Source of the DNA: an uncultured Muribaculaceae bacterium
GTDB lineage: Bacteria; Bacteroidota; Bacteroidia; Bacteroidales; Muribaculaceae
NCBI GenBank assembly: GCA_944321865.1
Contig: CALUMZ010000008.1
Span: 1-61,807, forward strand
Length of the DNA stretch: 61,807 bases
Reading direction: 5' to 3'
In this document: positions 1 to 8,698 of the stretch, piece after piece
Layout of the letters: every line of letters starts with the position of its first letter
How positions within the stretch are numbered: the first letter of the stretch is position 1
Made by a program: the position numbers and the translations under genes
The notes under the pieces: generated by a model
What the model saw: the letters and a program-made list of their open reading frames with translations, nothing else
The model's database searches: none
What the model was told of the DNA's origin: nothing

Positions 1-33
1 CACCGCGAAGAATTTACGAAACAGCTGATTTAA
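1..33 (+). CDS. 3' end of an unidentified gene (partial)
   Basis: The window opens in an open frame of ten codons (HREEFTKQLI) that ends with TAA at 31-33. A strong terminator hairpin follows about 110 nt later, as expected behind a plus-strand gene. Too little is visible to name the product. Confidence 0.4.
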   Translation, partial: HREEFTKQLI

Positions 34-143
34 AGAGTGTTACAACTGTTGGAATCTTAGGCTGTCAAAGTCAGGAACCGCGACCTGCTGAACACACTTC
101 GCCGCCTGTCAATCTAATTCGCAGGCGCGCAGCATACGCATAA

Positions 144-201
144 AACAGGCAGGGACACGATGCCGCCGGAAACGGTGCTCATGTCCCTGCTTGTTATTTT
201 T
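144..201 (+). terminator. Rho-independent terminator
   Basis: A near-perfect 14-bp stem (AACAGGCAGGGACA with TGTCCCTGCTTGTT) is followed by a T-rich tract on the plus strand, so it should end the transcript of the gene whose tail is at 1-33. I see no gene in 34-470. Confidence 0.75.
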
Positions 202-354
202 CGTTGTTAGATTTGAGTATTTTTATACAGTATTTGGCTATATATGTATAAAAATGCGATTTTGCCATATGTATAAGGCGACGTGGAGAGCCGCGTCTCG
301 ACAACATTAATGATTTATAAGATGTTTAATATCAAATAGTTTGTCAACTCGGTT

Positions 355-382
355 GTAGAGATGTGATTAATCGCGTCTCTAC
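355..382. repeat. Palindromic repeat GTAGAGACGCGAT type
   Basis: A 28-bp imperfect palindrome (GTAGAGATGTGATTAATCGC, then GTCTCTAC). The same sequence type forms a 26-bp inverted pair at 44237-44331, so it is a dispersed palindromic repeat. No gene is attached to it. Confidence 0.6.
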
Positions 383-383
383 T

Positions 384-450
384 GCCACATTGGAATGATA
401 ATTTTGATACACCCTCTAATGTCACATTGAAATGATGATTTCGATACACT
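384..450. repeat. Two copies of a 37-bp unit ending in ATTTTGATACACCCTC-like motif
   Basis: The unit GCCACATTGGAATGATAATT, TTGATACACCCTCTA is followed directly by a degenerate copy (GTCACATTGAAATGATGATT, TCGATACACTTCC). The first copy recurs inverted at 61321-61358 near the other end of the window. The motif ATTTTGATACACCCTC also borders repeat elements at 37822, 44521, 45895-45969 and 61358. Confidence 0.6.
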
Positions 451-470
451 TCCGAAAACAAGTAAAACGT

Positions 471-504
471 GCAGGCAAGGTGGATGATGCCATTCCTTGC
501 CTGC
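471..504 (-). terminator. Terminator behind trmD
   Basis: A perfect 10-bp stem (GCAGGCAAGG / CCTTGCCTGC) lies 34 nt past the trmD stop. Read on the minus strand it is followed by a T-rich stretch. It probably ends the hpt-adk-trmD transcript. Confidence 0.6.
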
Positions 505-537
505 ATATGACGTGTTTCTTTATCATTTGGTGCTGTG

Positions 538-1215
538 TTATTCGTCGAGCAGGTGGGGGCGCAGGCGGCGGGTGCGCTCGAGTGCCATCTCGTGTTTCCA
601 CTCGGCAATGCGTGCTTCGTGCCCCGACAGCAATATATCGGGGACGCGCCAACCGTTGTATTCGGCGGGACGGGTGTAAACCGGCGGGGCGAGTAGGTTG
701 TCTTGGAACGAGTCGCTCAGTGCCGACTGTTCGTCACCGAGCGCGCCGGGAATGAGGCGCACTATGGCATCGGCAATCACGGCAGCCGGGATTTCACCGC
801 CCGTGAGCACGTAGTCGCCTATGCTGATTTCCATTGTCACCAAGTGCTCGCGAATGCGGTAGTCGACCCCCTTGTAGTGCCCGCACAGGATTATTATGTT
901 GTCGAGCAGCGAGAGGCGGTTGGCGAGCGGTTGGGAGAATTGTTCCCCGTCGGGCGAGGTGAAAATCACTTCGTCGTAGTTGCGCTCGGCTTTCAGTGCC
1001 GATATGCAGCGGTCGACCGGTTCGATTTTCATCACCATTCCGGCTTCACCACCAAATGGGTAATCGTCGACTTTGCGGTATTTGTCATGGGTGTAATCGC
1101 GCAGGTTGTGCACGACAATCTCGGCAAGGCCCTTGTCTTGGGCCCGTTTCAGAATGGAACACCCAAGAGGTGATTCCAGCATCTCGGGCAGTACGGTAAT
1201 AATGTCGATTCTCAT
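538..1215 (-). CDS. trmD: tRNA (guanine-N1-)-methyltransferase TrmD
   Basis: Methylates G37 next to the anticodon of tRNAs using S-adenosylmethionine, which prevents +1 frameshifting. The 225-residue protein is of normal length for the short form of the family. Visible hallmarks are [12 protein letters not shown] (50-61), GHYKGVDYR (112-120), the trefoil-knot SAM-binding loop [11 protein letters not shown] (131-141) and the SDSF segment with the presumed catalytic Asp168. The C-terminus ([10 protein letters not shown]) is typical. It lies 91 nt downstream of adk on the same strand and is followed by a terminator hairpin, so it is probably the last gene of an hpt-adk-trmD unit. Confidence 0.95.
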   Translation of the reverse strand: MRIDIITVLPEMLESPLGCSILKRAQDKGLAEIVVHNLRDYTHDKYRKVDDYPFGGEAGMVMKIEPVDRCISALKAERNYDEVIFTSPDGEQFSQPLANRLSLLDNIIILCGHYKGVDYRIREHLVTMEISIGDYVLTGGEIPAAVIADAIVRLIPGALGDEQSALSDSFQDNLLAPPVYTRPAEYNGWRVPDILLSGHEARIAEWKHEMALERTRRLRPHLLDE

Positions 1216-1306
1216 ATTAAATTAATGTGTCAAAGCGCACGGCACGAGGGTGTATGCGTGCGATTTGGCACATTATACATGCGTGTGTAAGGATATTGCG
1301 TTTGAC

Positions 1307-1891
1307 TTATTTGTTATGACGGTTATCGATGGCACTCTTGATGTCCTCGAAGATGCCTTCGATAGAGCCAATTCCGTTGATAGCGGCGTATATGCCTTCG
1401 TCAACGTAATGGTCGCGTAGCGGGCTTGTCTGGTTGTGGTAAACCGCGAGACGTTTCTTGATGGTTTCAAGATTGTCGTCGCTGCGGCCCGATTCTTTGC
1501 CGCGCTTGAGTAGACGCTCCACAAGTTCCTCTTCGGGCACGTCAAGACCTATAACAATGTCAACTTTCGAGCCTCGACGGGCGAGCATCTCTTTCAATGC
1601 TTTTGCCTGTTCGGTAGTACGCGGAAAGCCATCGAAAATCACACCTTGTTTTTCTTTTTCGGGATTTTCGTCAAGCACCTTTTCAAGAATGCTAATCATT
1701 AAGTCATCGGGGATAAGCTTTCCATCATTGATGTATCCCGATGCGATTTTTCCCAATTCGGTACCGCGCTTGATGTGGTCGCGAAGCACGTCGCCTGTTG
1801 ATATGTGGAACAGTCCGTAATGGTTGATTAGGTATTCGCTTTGCGTCCCTTTCCCCGAACCGGGGGCTCCGAAAATTACAATGTTAAACAT
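1307..1891 (-). CDS. adk: Adenylate kinase
   Basis: Interconverts ATP + AMP and 2 ADP in the cytoplasm. The P-loop GAPGSGKGT is at residues 8-16, followed by the AMP-binding region (STGDVLRDHIKRGTELG) and DGFPRT. At 194 residues it is a short-type kinase: the LID after LLKRGKESGRSDDN is reduced to a few residues and has no zinc-binding cysteines. It sits 32 nt downstream of hpt and is probably cotranscribed with it. Confidence 0.95.
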   Translation of the reverse strand: MFNIVIFGAPGSGKGTQSEYLINHYGLFHISTGDVLRDHIKRGTELGKIASGYINDGKLIPDDLMISILEKVLDENPEKEKQGVIFDGFPRTTEQAKALKEMLARRGSKVDIVIGLDVPEEELVERLLKRGKESGRSDDNLETIKKRLAVYHNQTSPLRDHYVDEGIYAAINGIGSIEGIFEDIKSAIDNRHNK

Positions 1892-1923
1892 ACAAAAAAT
1901 GTGGTTATATTAAGGTTTGTCAA

Positions 1924-2472
1924 TTAATTCTCTTTCTCGCTAAGCACGAATATGTCGTGCAAGTTGCGTGCTTGCCCGTCGATGTCGAGCCCGTATCCGA
2001 TGATAAACTTTGGTGGTATGCTGAAACCTATATAGTCGGGCTTTATGTCGGTTTGCAGCGATTCGGGCTTGAACAGCAGTGTCGCGAATTTTACCGTGCG
2101 CGGCTTCTTTTCGGCAAGGACTTTAAGCAATTGCCGGGCTGTTATCCCCGTGTCGACAATGTCTTCCACGACAATCACCGTGCGACCTTCTATCTTCTCG
2201 TCAAGTCCCAGAACCTGTCTGGCAGTGCCTGTAGTCGACGTCCCTTCGTAAGACTTGAAACGTATGAACGAGATTTCGCACTGTGTGATTGCGCATTCTC
2301 TGAAAAGGTCGACTGCAAATATTGCAGCACCGTTAAGTACGCACAAAAAGAGAGGGTTGTCGTCGGCGTGGTCGCGTCTGATTTCTTCGGCTACGCGCTT
2401 CACTTGCCGGGCTATTTCGTCTCTCGTCAGGTATGGCTCAAAAGTGAGTCCGTTATAAGTAACGTTGTCCAT
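1924..2472 (-). CDS. hpt: Hypoxanthine phosphoribosyltransferase
   Basis: Salvages hypoxanthine (and usually guanine) to IMP/GMP with PRPP. The PRPP-binding motif VVEDIVDTG is at about residues 101-109, and the PRTase core (FLCVLNGAAIFAVDL, SFIRFKSYEGTSTTG) is intact. An upstream in-frame ATG would add 24 residues, but the start at 2472 gives a standard 182-residue protein. It also places the -7 promoter box at 2502-2509 about 30 nt ahead, whereas the longer start would lie upstream of that promoter. It heads the run hpt-adk-trmD. Confidence 0.93.
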   Translation of the reverse strand: MDNVTYNGLTFEPYLTRDEIARQVKRVAEEIRRDHADDNPLFLCVLNGAAIFAVDLFRECAITQCEISFIRFKSYEGTSTTGTARQVLGLDEKIEGRTVIVVEDIVDTGITARQLLKVLAEKKPRTVKFATLLFKPESLQTDIKPDYIGFSIPPKFIIGYGLDIDGQARNLHDIFVLSEKEN

Positions 2473-2501
2473 AAAGAAGGGTGATAACAATAAAATTTTT
2501 A

Positions 2502-2509
2502 CAAATATA
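2502..2509 (-). promoter_or_regulatory. -7 promoter box for hpt
   Basis: TATATTTG on the minus strand matches the Bacteroidetes -7 consensus TAnnTTTG, about 30 nt before the hpt start. No clean -33 TTTG is visible at 19-20 nt, so the strength is uncertain. Confidence 0.5.
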
Positions 2510-2597
2510 GCGAAAGTCGAGCGCAATGGGAAAAATAAATCCATTTATTTTTAACATTGCCAAGACGCATCAATAAATGTTGTAGAGCCGACATATT

Positions 2598-2690
2598 ATG
2601 GCGGCTGATGTAGCGGCTGATGTAGCGGCTGATATGGCAGCTGAAACGCGGCGGCTGACAAGGCGGCTGATATGGCGACTAATGTGTGAC
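2598..2690. repeat. Degenerate 12-bp tandem repeat (GCGGCTGATGTA)
   Basis: About seven imperfect units of GCGGCTGATGTA / GCGGCTGATATG stand between hpt and the last gene of the capsule operon. Two adjacent units are identical and the rest drift. No start or ribosome-binding context suggests coding. The tract occupies the space where the capsule operon transcript should end. Confidence 0.6.
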
Positions 2691-2768
2691 GGGGGGAAGG
2701 CGGCTAATGGATGTGGAATGGGCGGTAATATGGCAGCGTGGCGCGTATCAGAAAAAGATGAACCGGTT

Positions 2769-3551
2769 TTACAGACCCAAGGAGGACTTTAGCTTGAATG
2801 CCGCAAGCTCTTTTATCTTCGCCGCATATCGCAGGCTTTCAAACAAGGCGTTGGAGTGCACACCGTTCTTGCGGTAGGCTCGCAGGTGGTCGTTGAATAT
2901 TTGCCGGTGGCTTTTCAGTCCCGAAGTCGACGCGCCGCCCGAACGCATGGTCACGAAGTCGATGGGCAGGTACCGGGTACGTATGCCGTTTACGTATATC
3001 AGCCGCAGCAGGTTCTCGAAGTCGGCACCGATTTTGAACGAAATGTCGAACGTGCCGTAGCGTTCGTAGATCTGCTTCCTGCAATAGAACGACGGGTGGG
3101 CTGGCATCCAGCCGAGGCGCATCTTCCACCGGCGGAAACCGGCCGACGAGTAGTAGCGCGTGGTGCGCGTCAGGTCGTCGGGGGCGACATAGTGCACGTC
3201 GCCATACACGGCATCGATTGACGGGTCGCACAAGGCATCGGCGACGGCCTGCAACACGTCGGGCGAAGTGTAGAAATCGTCGCTGTTGAGGATTCCTATT
3301 ACTTCGCCCGAAGCCATCGTGATGCCTTTGTTCATTGCGTCGTATATACCGCGGTCGCGTTCGCTTATCCACCGCAGCCGCCCGCCATACCGCGGCTCGT
3401 ACTTGCGAACGATGTCGAGGGTGTTATCGGTAGAGCCGCCGTCGATTATCAAGTGTTCCACATCTTTGTACCCTTGGCCGATCACGCTCTCCAAAGTGTC
3501 GCGAAGCGTGCCACCGCTATTGAAAGTAGCAGTGATAACCGATATTTTCAT
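2769..3551 (-). CDS. Glycosyltransferase family 2
   Basis: Probably transfers a sugar from a nucleotide donor to the growing capsule repeat unit at the inner face of the membrane. The 260-residue protein has the GT-A start MKISVITATFNSG, DGGSTDNT (37-44), the ERDRGIYDAMNKGI segment typical of WcaA/WcaE-like enzymes, and the metal-binding NSDD (89-92). No membrane segment is visible. Its composition is GC-rich compared with the central part of the locus. It is the last gene of the operon, 23 nt after the acetyltransferase. Donor and linkage cannot be read from sequence. Confidence 0.88.
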   Translation of the reverse strand: MKISVITATFNSGGTLRDTLESVIGQGYKDVEHLIIDGGSTDNTLDIVRKYEPRYGGRLRWISERDRGIYDAMNKGITMASGEVIGILNSDDFYTSPDVLQAVADALCDPSIDAVYGDVHYVAPDDLTRTTRYYSSAGFRRWKMRLGWMPAHPSFYCRKQIYERYGTFDISFKIGADFENLLRLIYVNGIRTRYLPIDFVTMRSGGASTSGLKSHRQIFNDHLRAYRKNGVHSNALFESLRYAAKIKELAAFKLKSSLGL

Positions 3552-3574
3552 AAAAAAACAGAGGTATTTGGTGA

Positions 3575-4129
3575 TTAAGAAATATTTCTTATGCGGATTT
3601 TTTGTGCAGGATTTCCTTGGTATATGGAATAAGGTTCAAGGTCATGGTTGGCAACCGAGTTCACTCCAAGCACGGCGTGTGAGTGGACAGTGACACCCGG
3701 GCAAACGATTGATTGCGCGCCCACCCAGCTGCCGTCTTCAAGGGTGATGTCGCCAATCATGAGGTCGAAAGTCGTCTTTTTGTAATTGTGGTTTCCGCAA
3801 AGAAGCATGGCCCCTTGGCTTATGCACACGTTGCTGCCAATCCTCACCCGGGCAAGGTTGTCGATCCATACGTTTTCGCCAATCCATGTATAATTCCCAA
3901 CTTCCAGCCTCCACGGGTACTTGATGTTAACGCCCGGTTTGATGACGACCCCTTTGCCGACTTTAGCTCCGAACAGCCGCAGTAGGGCAACTTTTAGCCC
4001 CGACAGAGGGTTGAGCGGATTGATGAAAAACAGGATGTTGACAAAGTACCATGAAATACGTTTCAGGCTGCCACCGCCGGGGTGGTACCACGAGTTGTCG
4101 TAGCGTGAAAGGTCGGTCGATGAGTCCAT
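3575..4129 (-). CDS. WcaF-like hexapeptide acetyltransferase
   Basis: Likely O-acetylates a sugar of the polysaccharide with acetyl-CoA. The N-terminus (SWYHPGGGSLKRISWYFVN) and the left-handed beta-helix turns (GKGVVIKPGVNIKYPW, VGNYTWIGENVWIDNLARV, VCISQGAMLLCGNHNYKKTT) match the colanic-acid acetyltransferase WcaF type. The closing segment (GVNSVANHDLEPYSIYQGNP) is standard for the family. At 184 residues it is full length. It lies 7 nt after the preceding glycosyltransferase, so translation is probably coupled. Confidence 0.88.
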   Translation of the reverse strand: MDSSTDLSRYDNSWYHPGGGSLKRISWYFVNILFFINPLNPLSGLKVALLRLFGAKVGKGVVIKPGVNIKYPWRLEVGNYTWIGENVWIDNLARVRIGSNVCISQGAMLLCGNHNYKKTTFDLMIGDITLEDGSWVGAQSIVCPGVTVHSHAVLGVNSVANHDLEPYSIYQGNPAQKIRIRNIS

Positions 4130-4136
4130 TGGTTGA

Positions 4137-5273
4137 TTAAAATATGAAGTCGGGTTTCGATCCGTTGCCGGCGATCCATTCGTACAGTTGCCTGAATTTC
4201 AGGGCTATTTCTCCGATGGTGTAATTCCGGGCAACCAACTGTTGCCCGTTGTGCCCCATTTCCATTCTGTCGTGTTCTTTCAGGTCGATGGCTTCCGACA
4301 GAGTTTTGGCAAGTGTGTCGGTGGTACAGTCAATCCACCAACCGCACCGGTGCGAATTAAGTTCTTCCCATGGTGTCCCGGTCGATGCAATGACCGGAAT
4401 CCCATTTGCCAACGCTTCGATGACTACCATCCCGAAATTTTCGGATTTGCTGGGCAGTACGAGGTAATCCAATTCGCGCGTTGCTTGGGTTAACCGCTCG
4501 CCCGACAAGAATCCTGCAAATTCCACATTGCCGAGATGCTTGTCGCCAACAAATTGGCGCAATTCGTTTTCATATACCGCGTCGTCACCGCCTATTATCG
4601 ACAGTTTGCACCCGGCGGTTTTGTCCCCGAGTGCCGCCCAAGCATCGAGCAACGTGTCGATATTCTTGATTCGGTTTATGCGCCCGATAAAACCAAAGTG
4701 ACGGATCTTGTTTTCTTGTTGCCGCATAGGGGGCAGGGCATCGATTTCAATGCCGTTGGGCAAGACGGCCACCGGTTGTGTCAGACCGAAGTCTCTGACT
4801 GACTTGAGTTCGGCCATTGAGGTTGCATGCAACACGTCGGCACGGCGAAGGTCTTTCCTTTGGAAAAGGGGCAGGACCAACTGTTTTTTCCATCGAGACA
4901 CTTGCAGTGCCTGCGGATACAGCATTCCGTGCAGGCTCAGCACGATAGGCTTGTTTCGCTTTTTTGCCACGTGTATCGCATCGTGCGTGGTCCACAGCCA
5001 TATTGTGTTGGCATGGACTATATCATAGCGGCTGACGTTTGCCATAAGGAATTGCTTGAAATTGCGGGATATTCCGAGTGGCGTGCGCGCGTCATATTCC
5101 ACATATTTTATGAACGGGTCGGTCCCTATGCAGTCGTCTTTAACCTTGCTTGACAATGACAGCAGGTCGGTGTCGGTGCCTGTCAGGTTCAGGGCTTTGA
5201 CCAATTGGTAGGTGCAGACGCTCGGTCCGCCCCAAGACTTGTTCAGGCAGTGAATGGTGTGAAGAATTTTCAT
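4137..5273 (-). CDS. Glycosyltransferase family 4
   Basis: A GT-B fold, retaining-type transferase of 378 residues. The N-terminal half has MKILHTIHCLNKSWGGPSV and the C-terminal half has the nucleotide-sugar site (GFIGRINRIKNIDTLLDA, then SENFGMVVIEALANGIPVIA with the E-x7-E pair). This is typical of capsule-building enzymes acting on an undecaprenyl-linked oligosaccharide. The start is fixed by the usual MKIL opening and by the 16-nt spacing from the previous gene. Sugar specificity is unknown. Confidence 0.9.
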   Translation of the reverse strand: MKILHTIHCLNKSWGGPSVCTYQLVKALNLTGTDTDLLSLSSKVKDDCIGTDPFIKYVEYDARTPLGISRNFKQFLMANVSRYDIVHANTIWLWTTHDAIHVAKKRNKPIVLSLHGMLYPQALQVSRWKKQLVLPLFQRKDLRRADVLHATSMAELKSVRDFGLTQPVAVLPNGIEIDALPPMRQQENKIRHFGFIGRINRIKNIDTLLDAWAALGDKTAGCKLSIIGGDDAVYENELRQFVGDKHLGNVEFAGFLSGERLTQATRELDYLVLPSKSENFGMVVIEALANGIPVIASTGTPWEELNSHRCGWWIDCTTDTLAKTLSEAIDLKEHDRMEMGHNGQQLVARNYTIGEIALKFRQLYEWIAGNGSKPDFIF

Positions 5274-5289
5274 TATTGGTGGGTGTGAG

Positions 5290-6465
5290 TTAAGCTATTG
5301 AGCAAGGCCCGTCGGTGAAACCTGTTTCCGAATCTTTTTGCAGACAGTCGATGAGGGTGAGCAGCCTTTCGGCGGCCGTCCGGGGATTATACAGCTCCTG
5401 CATCTGCTTTATCGAGTGGCTGCGAATCTTGGACATTTCGTCGGGGTTGTCGAGAAGCCACTTGACTTTTTCGCATAATGAATCGAGAGCTTCTTTGTCA
5501 GGATTATTGAAGCTGCAAGATGTGCGCGAACTTCGGAAAGACAGTCCCGTGATGCCATCTTTTATCAGATAGGGTGTACTGCCTATGGCATCGGCTGCGA
5601 CGAGCACGCAACCGCAGGCCATGCTTTCGTTGGCCACGGCTCCCCAGCCTTCGTTGCGGTCGCTTGTGAAAAGGAAGATGCTGTGCCGTCGCATGTCGGC
5701 AAGCAGTTCGTCGTTGGGCTTGTTGCCGACGAAGCGCACCACGTCGGTCACGCCGAGGCTTTCGGCCATGCGGCGCGCAGCAGGCTCATATTCGCCGCTG
5801 CCATACATGTCGAGCGTGAACCGGTAACCGTCGGCTTTTAACCGAGCAGCCAACAGCAATGGCAGCTCGGGATGCTTCCACTTCAAATATCTCGCACACC
5901 ATATGAGTGGTGTAGAGTCAGCATTTGATTCATGGAGTAGAGCTTCGGCATCAATTTTTCCAACCCGGGTGAAATAGCCCCACTTGAAGCACCGACCACG
6001 ATACATTCCTAATTTGCGATGGTCATCGGCGGCAAATGCACTGCAACATAGCTTGTATAATGGCTTATGCTTCCACCCGCCCAAGTAGTATGCAAGAAAC
6101 ATTTTGAATATTGCAGGAGAAAACAGATTTACGAGGCCACGCTTTAACCACCGCTCGCTCATGTCGAATGACAGCAACCCCAGTTTCAACCGCTCCCGTT
6201 GGAACGGCAACGCCTGCACCCCCGAGAACACGCACACGTCGGCCGTCCGAGCCAGTTCCATTGCCCGCTCCCGTGTCTCTTCCGATTCCCACGCCCGCAG
6301 CAAATACGGCCGGTCGCCATAATTGTGCGTGTCGCCCTTGCGGTGTTCGCCCTGCATGTTGGCCAGTTCCACAAAGCAGTAATTATGACTTGTCAACTCC
6401 CACAACTCATCGGCCACGTTGGCCTGGTGGTTATTCAGTATGAGCGAGTAGAATACGATTTTCAT
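5290..6465 (-). CDS. Glycosyltransferase family 4
   Basis: A GT-B type enzyme of 391 residues. I choose the internal start MKIVFYSLILNNHQ, because the upstream ATG (6519) would overlap the previous gene by 43 nt and add an unlike sequence. Family signs are the acceptor-side region around YFTRVGKIDAEALL, the donor region (LIWCARYLKWKHPELPLLLAA) and SDRNEGWGAVANESMACGCV with the E-x7-E motif. It is GC-rich like its downstream neighbours, whereas the next gene upstream (6477-7565) is clearly AT-rich. A composition break therefore falls near 6470. Confidence 0.87.
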   Translation of the reverse strand: MKIVFYSLILNNHQANVADELWELTSHNYCFVELANMQGEHRKGDTHNYGDRPYLLRAWESEETRERAMELARTADVCVFSGVQALPFQRERLKLGLLSFDMSERWLKRGLVNLFSPAIFKMFLAYYLGGWKHKPLYKLCCSAFAADDHRKLGMYRGRCFKWGYFTRVGKIDAEALLHESNADSTPLIWCARYLKWKHPELPLLLAARLKADGYRFTLDMYGSGEYEPAARRMAESLGVTDVVRFVGNKPNDELLADMRRHSIFLFTSDRNEGWGAVANESMACGCVLVAADAIGSTPYLIKDGITGLSFRSSRTSCSFNNPDKEALDSLCEKVKWLLDNPDEMSKIRSHSIKQMQELYNPRTAAERLLTLIDCLQKDSETGFTDGPCSIA

Positions 6466-6476
6466 ATAAGTTCGGA

Positions 6477-7565
6477 TTATATTTCTCCCTTTTCGATTCT
6501 CGTCATCGCATTGTTCCAAACCTTTACGCTAAACCTGTTGCTCACCAATTCGCTTTGGTTGGCATAGGATAATAAAACAGCTTCTTGCAAGTTTGTAATA
6601 GCTTTTATATCATGGACTAAAGTTCTTTTCGCGGAGTTCACCGTGAAGTATTTCACCCCCTCTAATTGCGGATAATGAATGGTGGAAATTATGATACGGT
6701 TATGGTGCAAGGCTTCCATAATTTTGGACGGAAAATTGCATTGATTTTCGGGAAACCGAGTGTCACGCATACTCAGCTGAAAGGAAATAGTGTGCAACAG
6801 TTCCAAATAATCTTTGAAAGGCAATTGCCCATGCCAGTGAATATTGGTATATTTAGCGGCATACTGTTTCAACATTTGCTCGTTCCCTTTACTTCCTGTG
6901 ATATGCAACTCGCAATCGGGCAATTTGGCAAAGGTGTCAAGCACTGTGGAAAGCATTGCAATTTCTTCAGTAAGTACACCCGATAGTAAAAAAGTTTTCT
7001 TTACATTTTTGATTTCGGGCCACTTTACATTTGAAATCGGAACGACACCTGGAAGGCAAACACTATTGGCTACTGTAAATAAGGATGAATCGGCAAGTTT
7101 AATCATTCCGTACATCAGATTTATGCATTTTAATTCTATTGAATTTGATAAGCTTTTCATTCCTTTTCTCCCAGGGGTAAAGTCAAGCATTATTAAATTG
7201 CACTTTACTGTTGGCTTGAATAGTTTAAGAAGCACGAACAACGGGATTATAGTGTATGGAAGGTTATAAAACCAAACAGAACTATTCTTCTGTATTTTCC
7301 TGAATATCATTAGGTTCTCATTGATAAATGCAAACTTTCGTAAAACCCAGTTGTTTCGCCATTTTCTACTGTATAACACTTTTACACGACTATCATTATA
7401 TTCCAAATTTTCTTTGTTTATCTTCCCCGTTGGCAAATATGGCAATATGATAGAGAATGCATTGCCGCTGATTAAATTGTAGCAAAAATTGTTTGCTGCC
7501 ACTGAGCCTCCTAATTCTTGAATTTTTTCAAGAGGAAGCAGTGGACATATAAAATATCTATTCAT
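6477..7565 (-). CDS. Glycosyltransferase (GT4-like)
   Basis: A 362-residue protein with no strong textbook motif at its N-terminus. The C-terminal half is GT-B-like: TFLLSGVLTEEIAMLSTVLD, LHITGSKGNE, WHGQLPFKDYLELLHTISF, and a degraded donor site (NQCNFPSKIMEALHHNRIII) in which the E of the usual motif is kept in MEALHH. It overlaps DUF6625-like 7558-8532 by 8 nt. The gene is AT-rich compared with its downstream neighbours, which suggests separate origin of this cassette. Confidence 0.75.
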   Translation of the reverse strand: MNRYFICPLLPLEKIQELGGSVAANNFCYNLISGNAFSIILPYLPTGKINKENLEYNDSRVKVLYSRKWRNNWVLRKFAFINENLMIFRKIQKNSSVWFYNLPYTIIPLFVLLKLFKPTVKCNLIMLDFTPGRKGMKSLSNSIELKCINLMYGMIKLADSSLFTVANSVCLPGVVPISNVKWPEIKNVKKTFLLSGVLTEEIAMLSTVLDTFAKLPDCELHITGSKGNEQMLKQYAAKYTNIHWHGQLPFKDYLELLHTISFQLSMRDTRFPENQCNFPSKIMEALHHNRIIISTIHYPQLEGVKYFTVNSAKRTLVHDIKAITNLQEAVLLSYANQSELVSNRFSVKVWNNAMTRIEKGEI

Positions 7566-8532
7566 TTCTTATATAAATATCAGGTTCGAGATTTCTTGAC
7601 AGCAATTTTTCTAATACCTTGGAGAACAGAAATTTTGGCGTCAAGCGTGGCAAATAATAGGACCAATAAATGCTCTTTTTTGAGAATGTTAAGATGTCCT
7701 CAATGTTCAAACATTGGTCTTTTATGAATTTATTAGGAACTATCAAGAATGAATTATCTTTTTCTATGGAAGAATCGTCATATTTCATTCTCCTTTTTAG
7801 AAAATGGACGTAGGCAATAGGCTGTGAGTGTACTTGATTGTCATAAACATATACCCGATATAGTCCATCTTCAGTCCACCTGAATATTTGATTTGTGTTT
7901 GTTGCCGGGTCAAAGATGTCGTGTTGGCAAATGAAATTATTACTGCGTATGAGAAGGTCGGCAAATGGCAAGTCCTTGTAAATTCTCAAGCCCATCTTGT
8001 CAAATAATTTATTAATTCCAACCTCATCAAACAGGTTGACTCCCTCACTATTGTTTATGCACCCCTTAAAAGTCTTGATTCCAGGAAGTTCATATTTATA
8101 CACTTCGTTGACTTCATCGCAATTTCTGAACAGTGTCAAGTGTCCTCTCCAAGATATTTTATCGAATGAAGAAAGAATGTATTCTGTTATTAGATTCCTA
8201 AGATTCCCGAAAATCAAATCGCAATCACAAAATCCCCAAAAATCGTAATTCCTTACATAATCATAAAATAACTCATGATACACAACCCGATATTTGCATA
8301 ATGAATAAGGCGTAGCTGGACCTATGCCGTATTTTTCTTCGCATTGTTGTTGCAGGACGTGAAACGAAGTCTTATTAACTATCACATTGTCAGGAATAGT
8401 AAAATTGGACAGTTCTTGGTCTGTGGCAATCAGCCAATTAATAGTTGGATTAACAGCACAAGATTTCAGGAACAGGCTGAAGTAATTAGGGAACTTCCCG
8501 AAATATGGCAATACAATAATAATTGATTTCAT
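7558..8532 (-). CDS. DUF6625-like putative glycosyltransferase
   Basis: A 324-residue protein that opens SIIIVLPYFGKFPNYFSLFL and contains CKYRVVYHELFYDYVRNYDFWGFCDCDLIFG. The DCDLIFG segment resembles the DxD site of GT-A enzymes. This architecture matches the polysaccharide-locus family I recall as DUF6625. It probably transfers a sugar to the repeat unit, but donor and acceptor are unknown. AT-rich, in the middle of the locus. Confidence 0.75.
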   Translation of the reverse strand: MKSIIIVLPYFGKFPNYFSLFLKSCAVNPTINWLIATDQELSNFTIPDNVIVNKTSFHVLQQQCEEKYGIGPATPYSLCKYRVVYHELFYDYVRNYDFWGFCDCDLIFGNLRNLITEYILSSFDKISWRGHLTLFRNCDEVNEVYKYELPGIKTFKGCINNSEGVNLFDEVGINKLFDKMGLRIYKDLPFADLLIRSNNFICQHDIFDPATNTNQIFRWTEDGLYRVYVYDNQVHSQPIAYVHFLKRRMKYDDSSIEKDNSFLIVPNKFIKDQCLNIEDILTFSKKSIYWSYYLPRLTPKFLFSKVLEKLLSRNLEPDIYIRNE

Positions 8533-8554
8533 AATGTTTTCTTGTCATCAAATC

Positions 8555-8698
8555 TTATTTATGCACCTTTGAAATGTTTACTAATTTCTCAAAAGGACTA
8601 TAAACATTATACTTATCGAAGACTATAATCGCCTTGTCGTAGAATCTATTCGTATATCTATCACTCTGGTTACTAATTTGATAACTATAGTTTTTCAT
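8555..8698 (-). CDS. Possible 47-residue small protein or gene remnant
   Basis: An ATG at 8698 opens a 47-codon frame (MKNYSYQISNQSDRYTNRFY and on to NISKVHK) that fills the space between the acetyltransferase and the DUF6625-like gene. It overlaps the acetyltransferase 3' end by 14 nt, which is usual for this operon. I do not recognise it. It may be a real small protein, a remnant of a deleted gene, or chance. Hydrophilic, with no signal peptide or membrane segment. Confidence 0.3.
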   Translation of the reverse strand: MKNYSYQISNQSDRYTNRFYDKAIIVFDKYNVYSPFEKLVNISKVHK

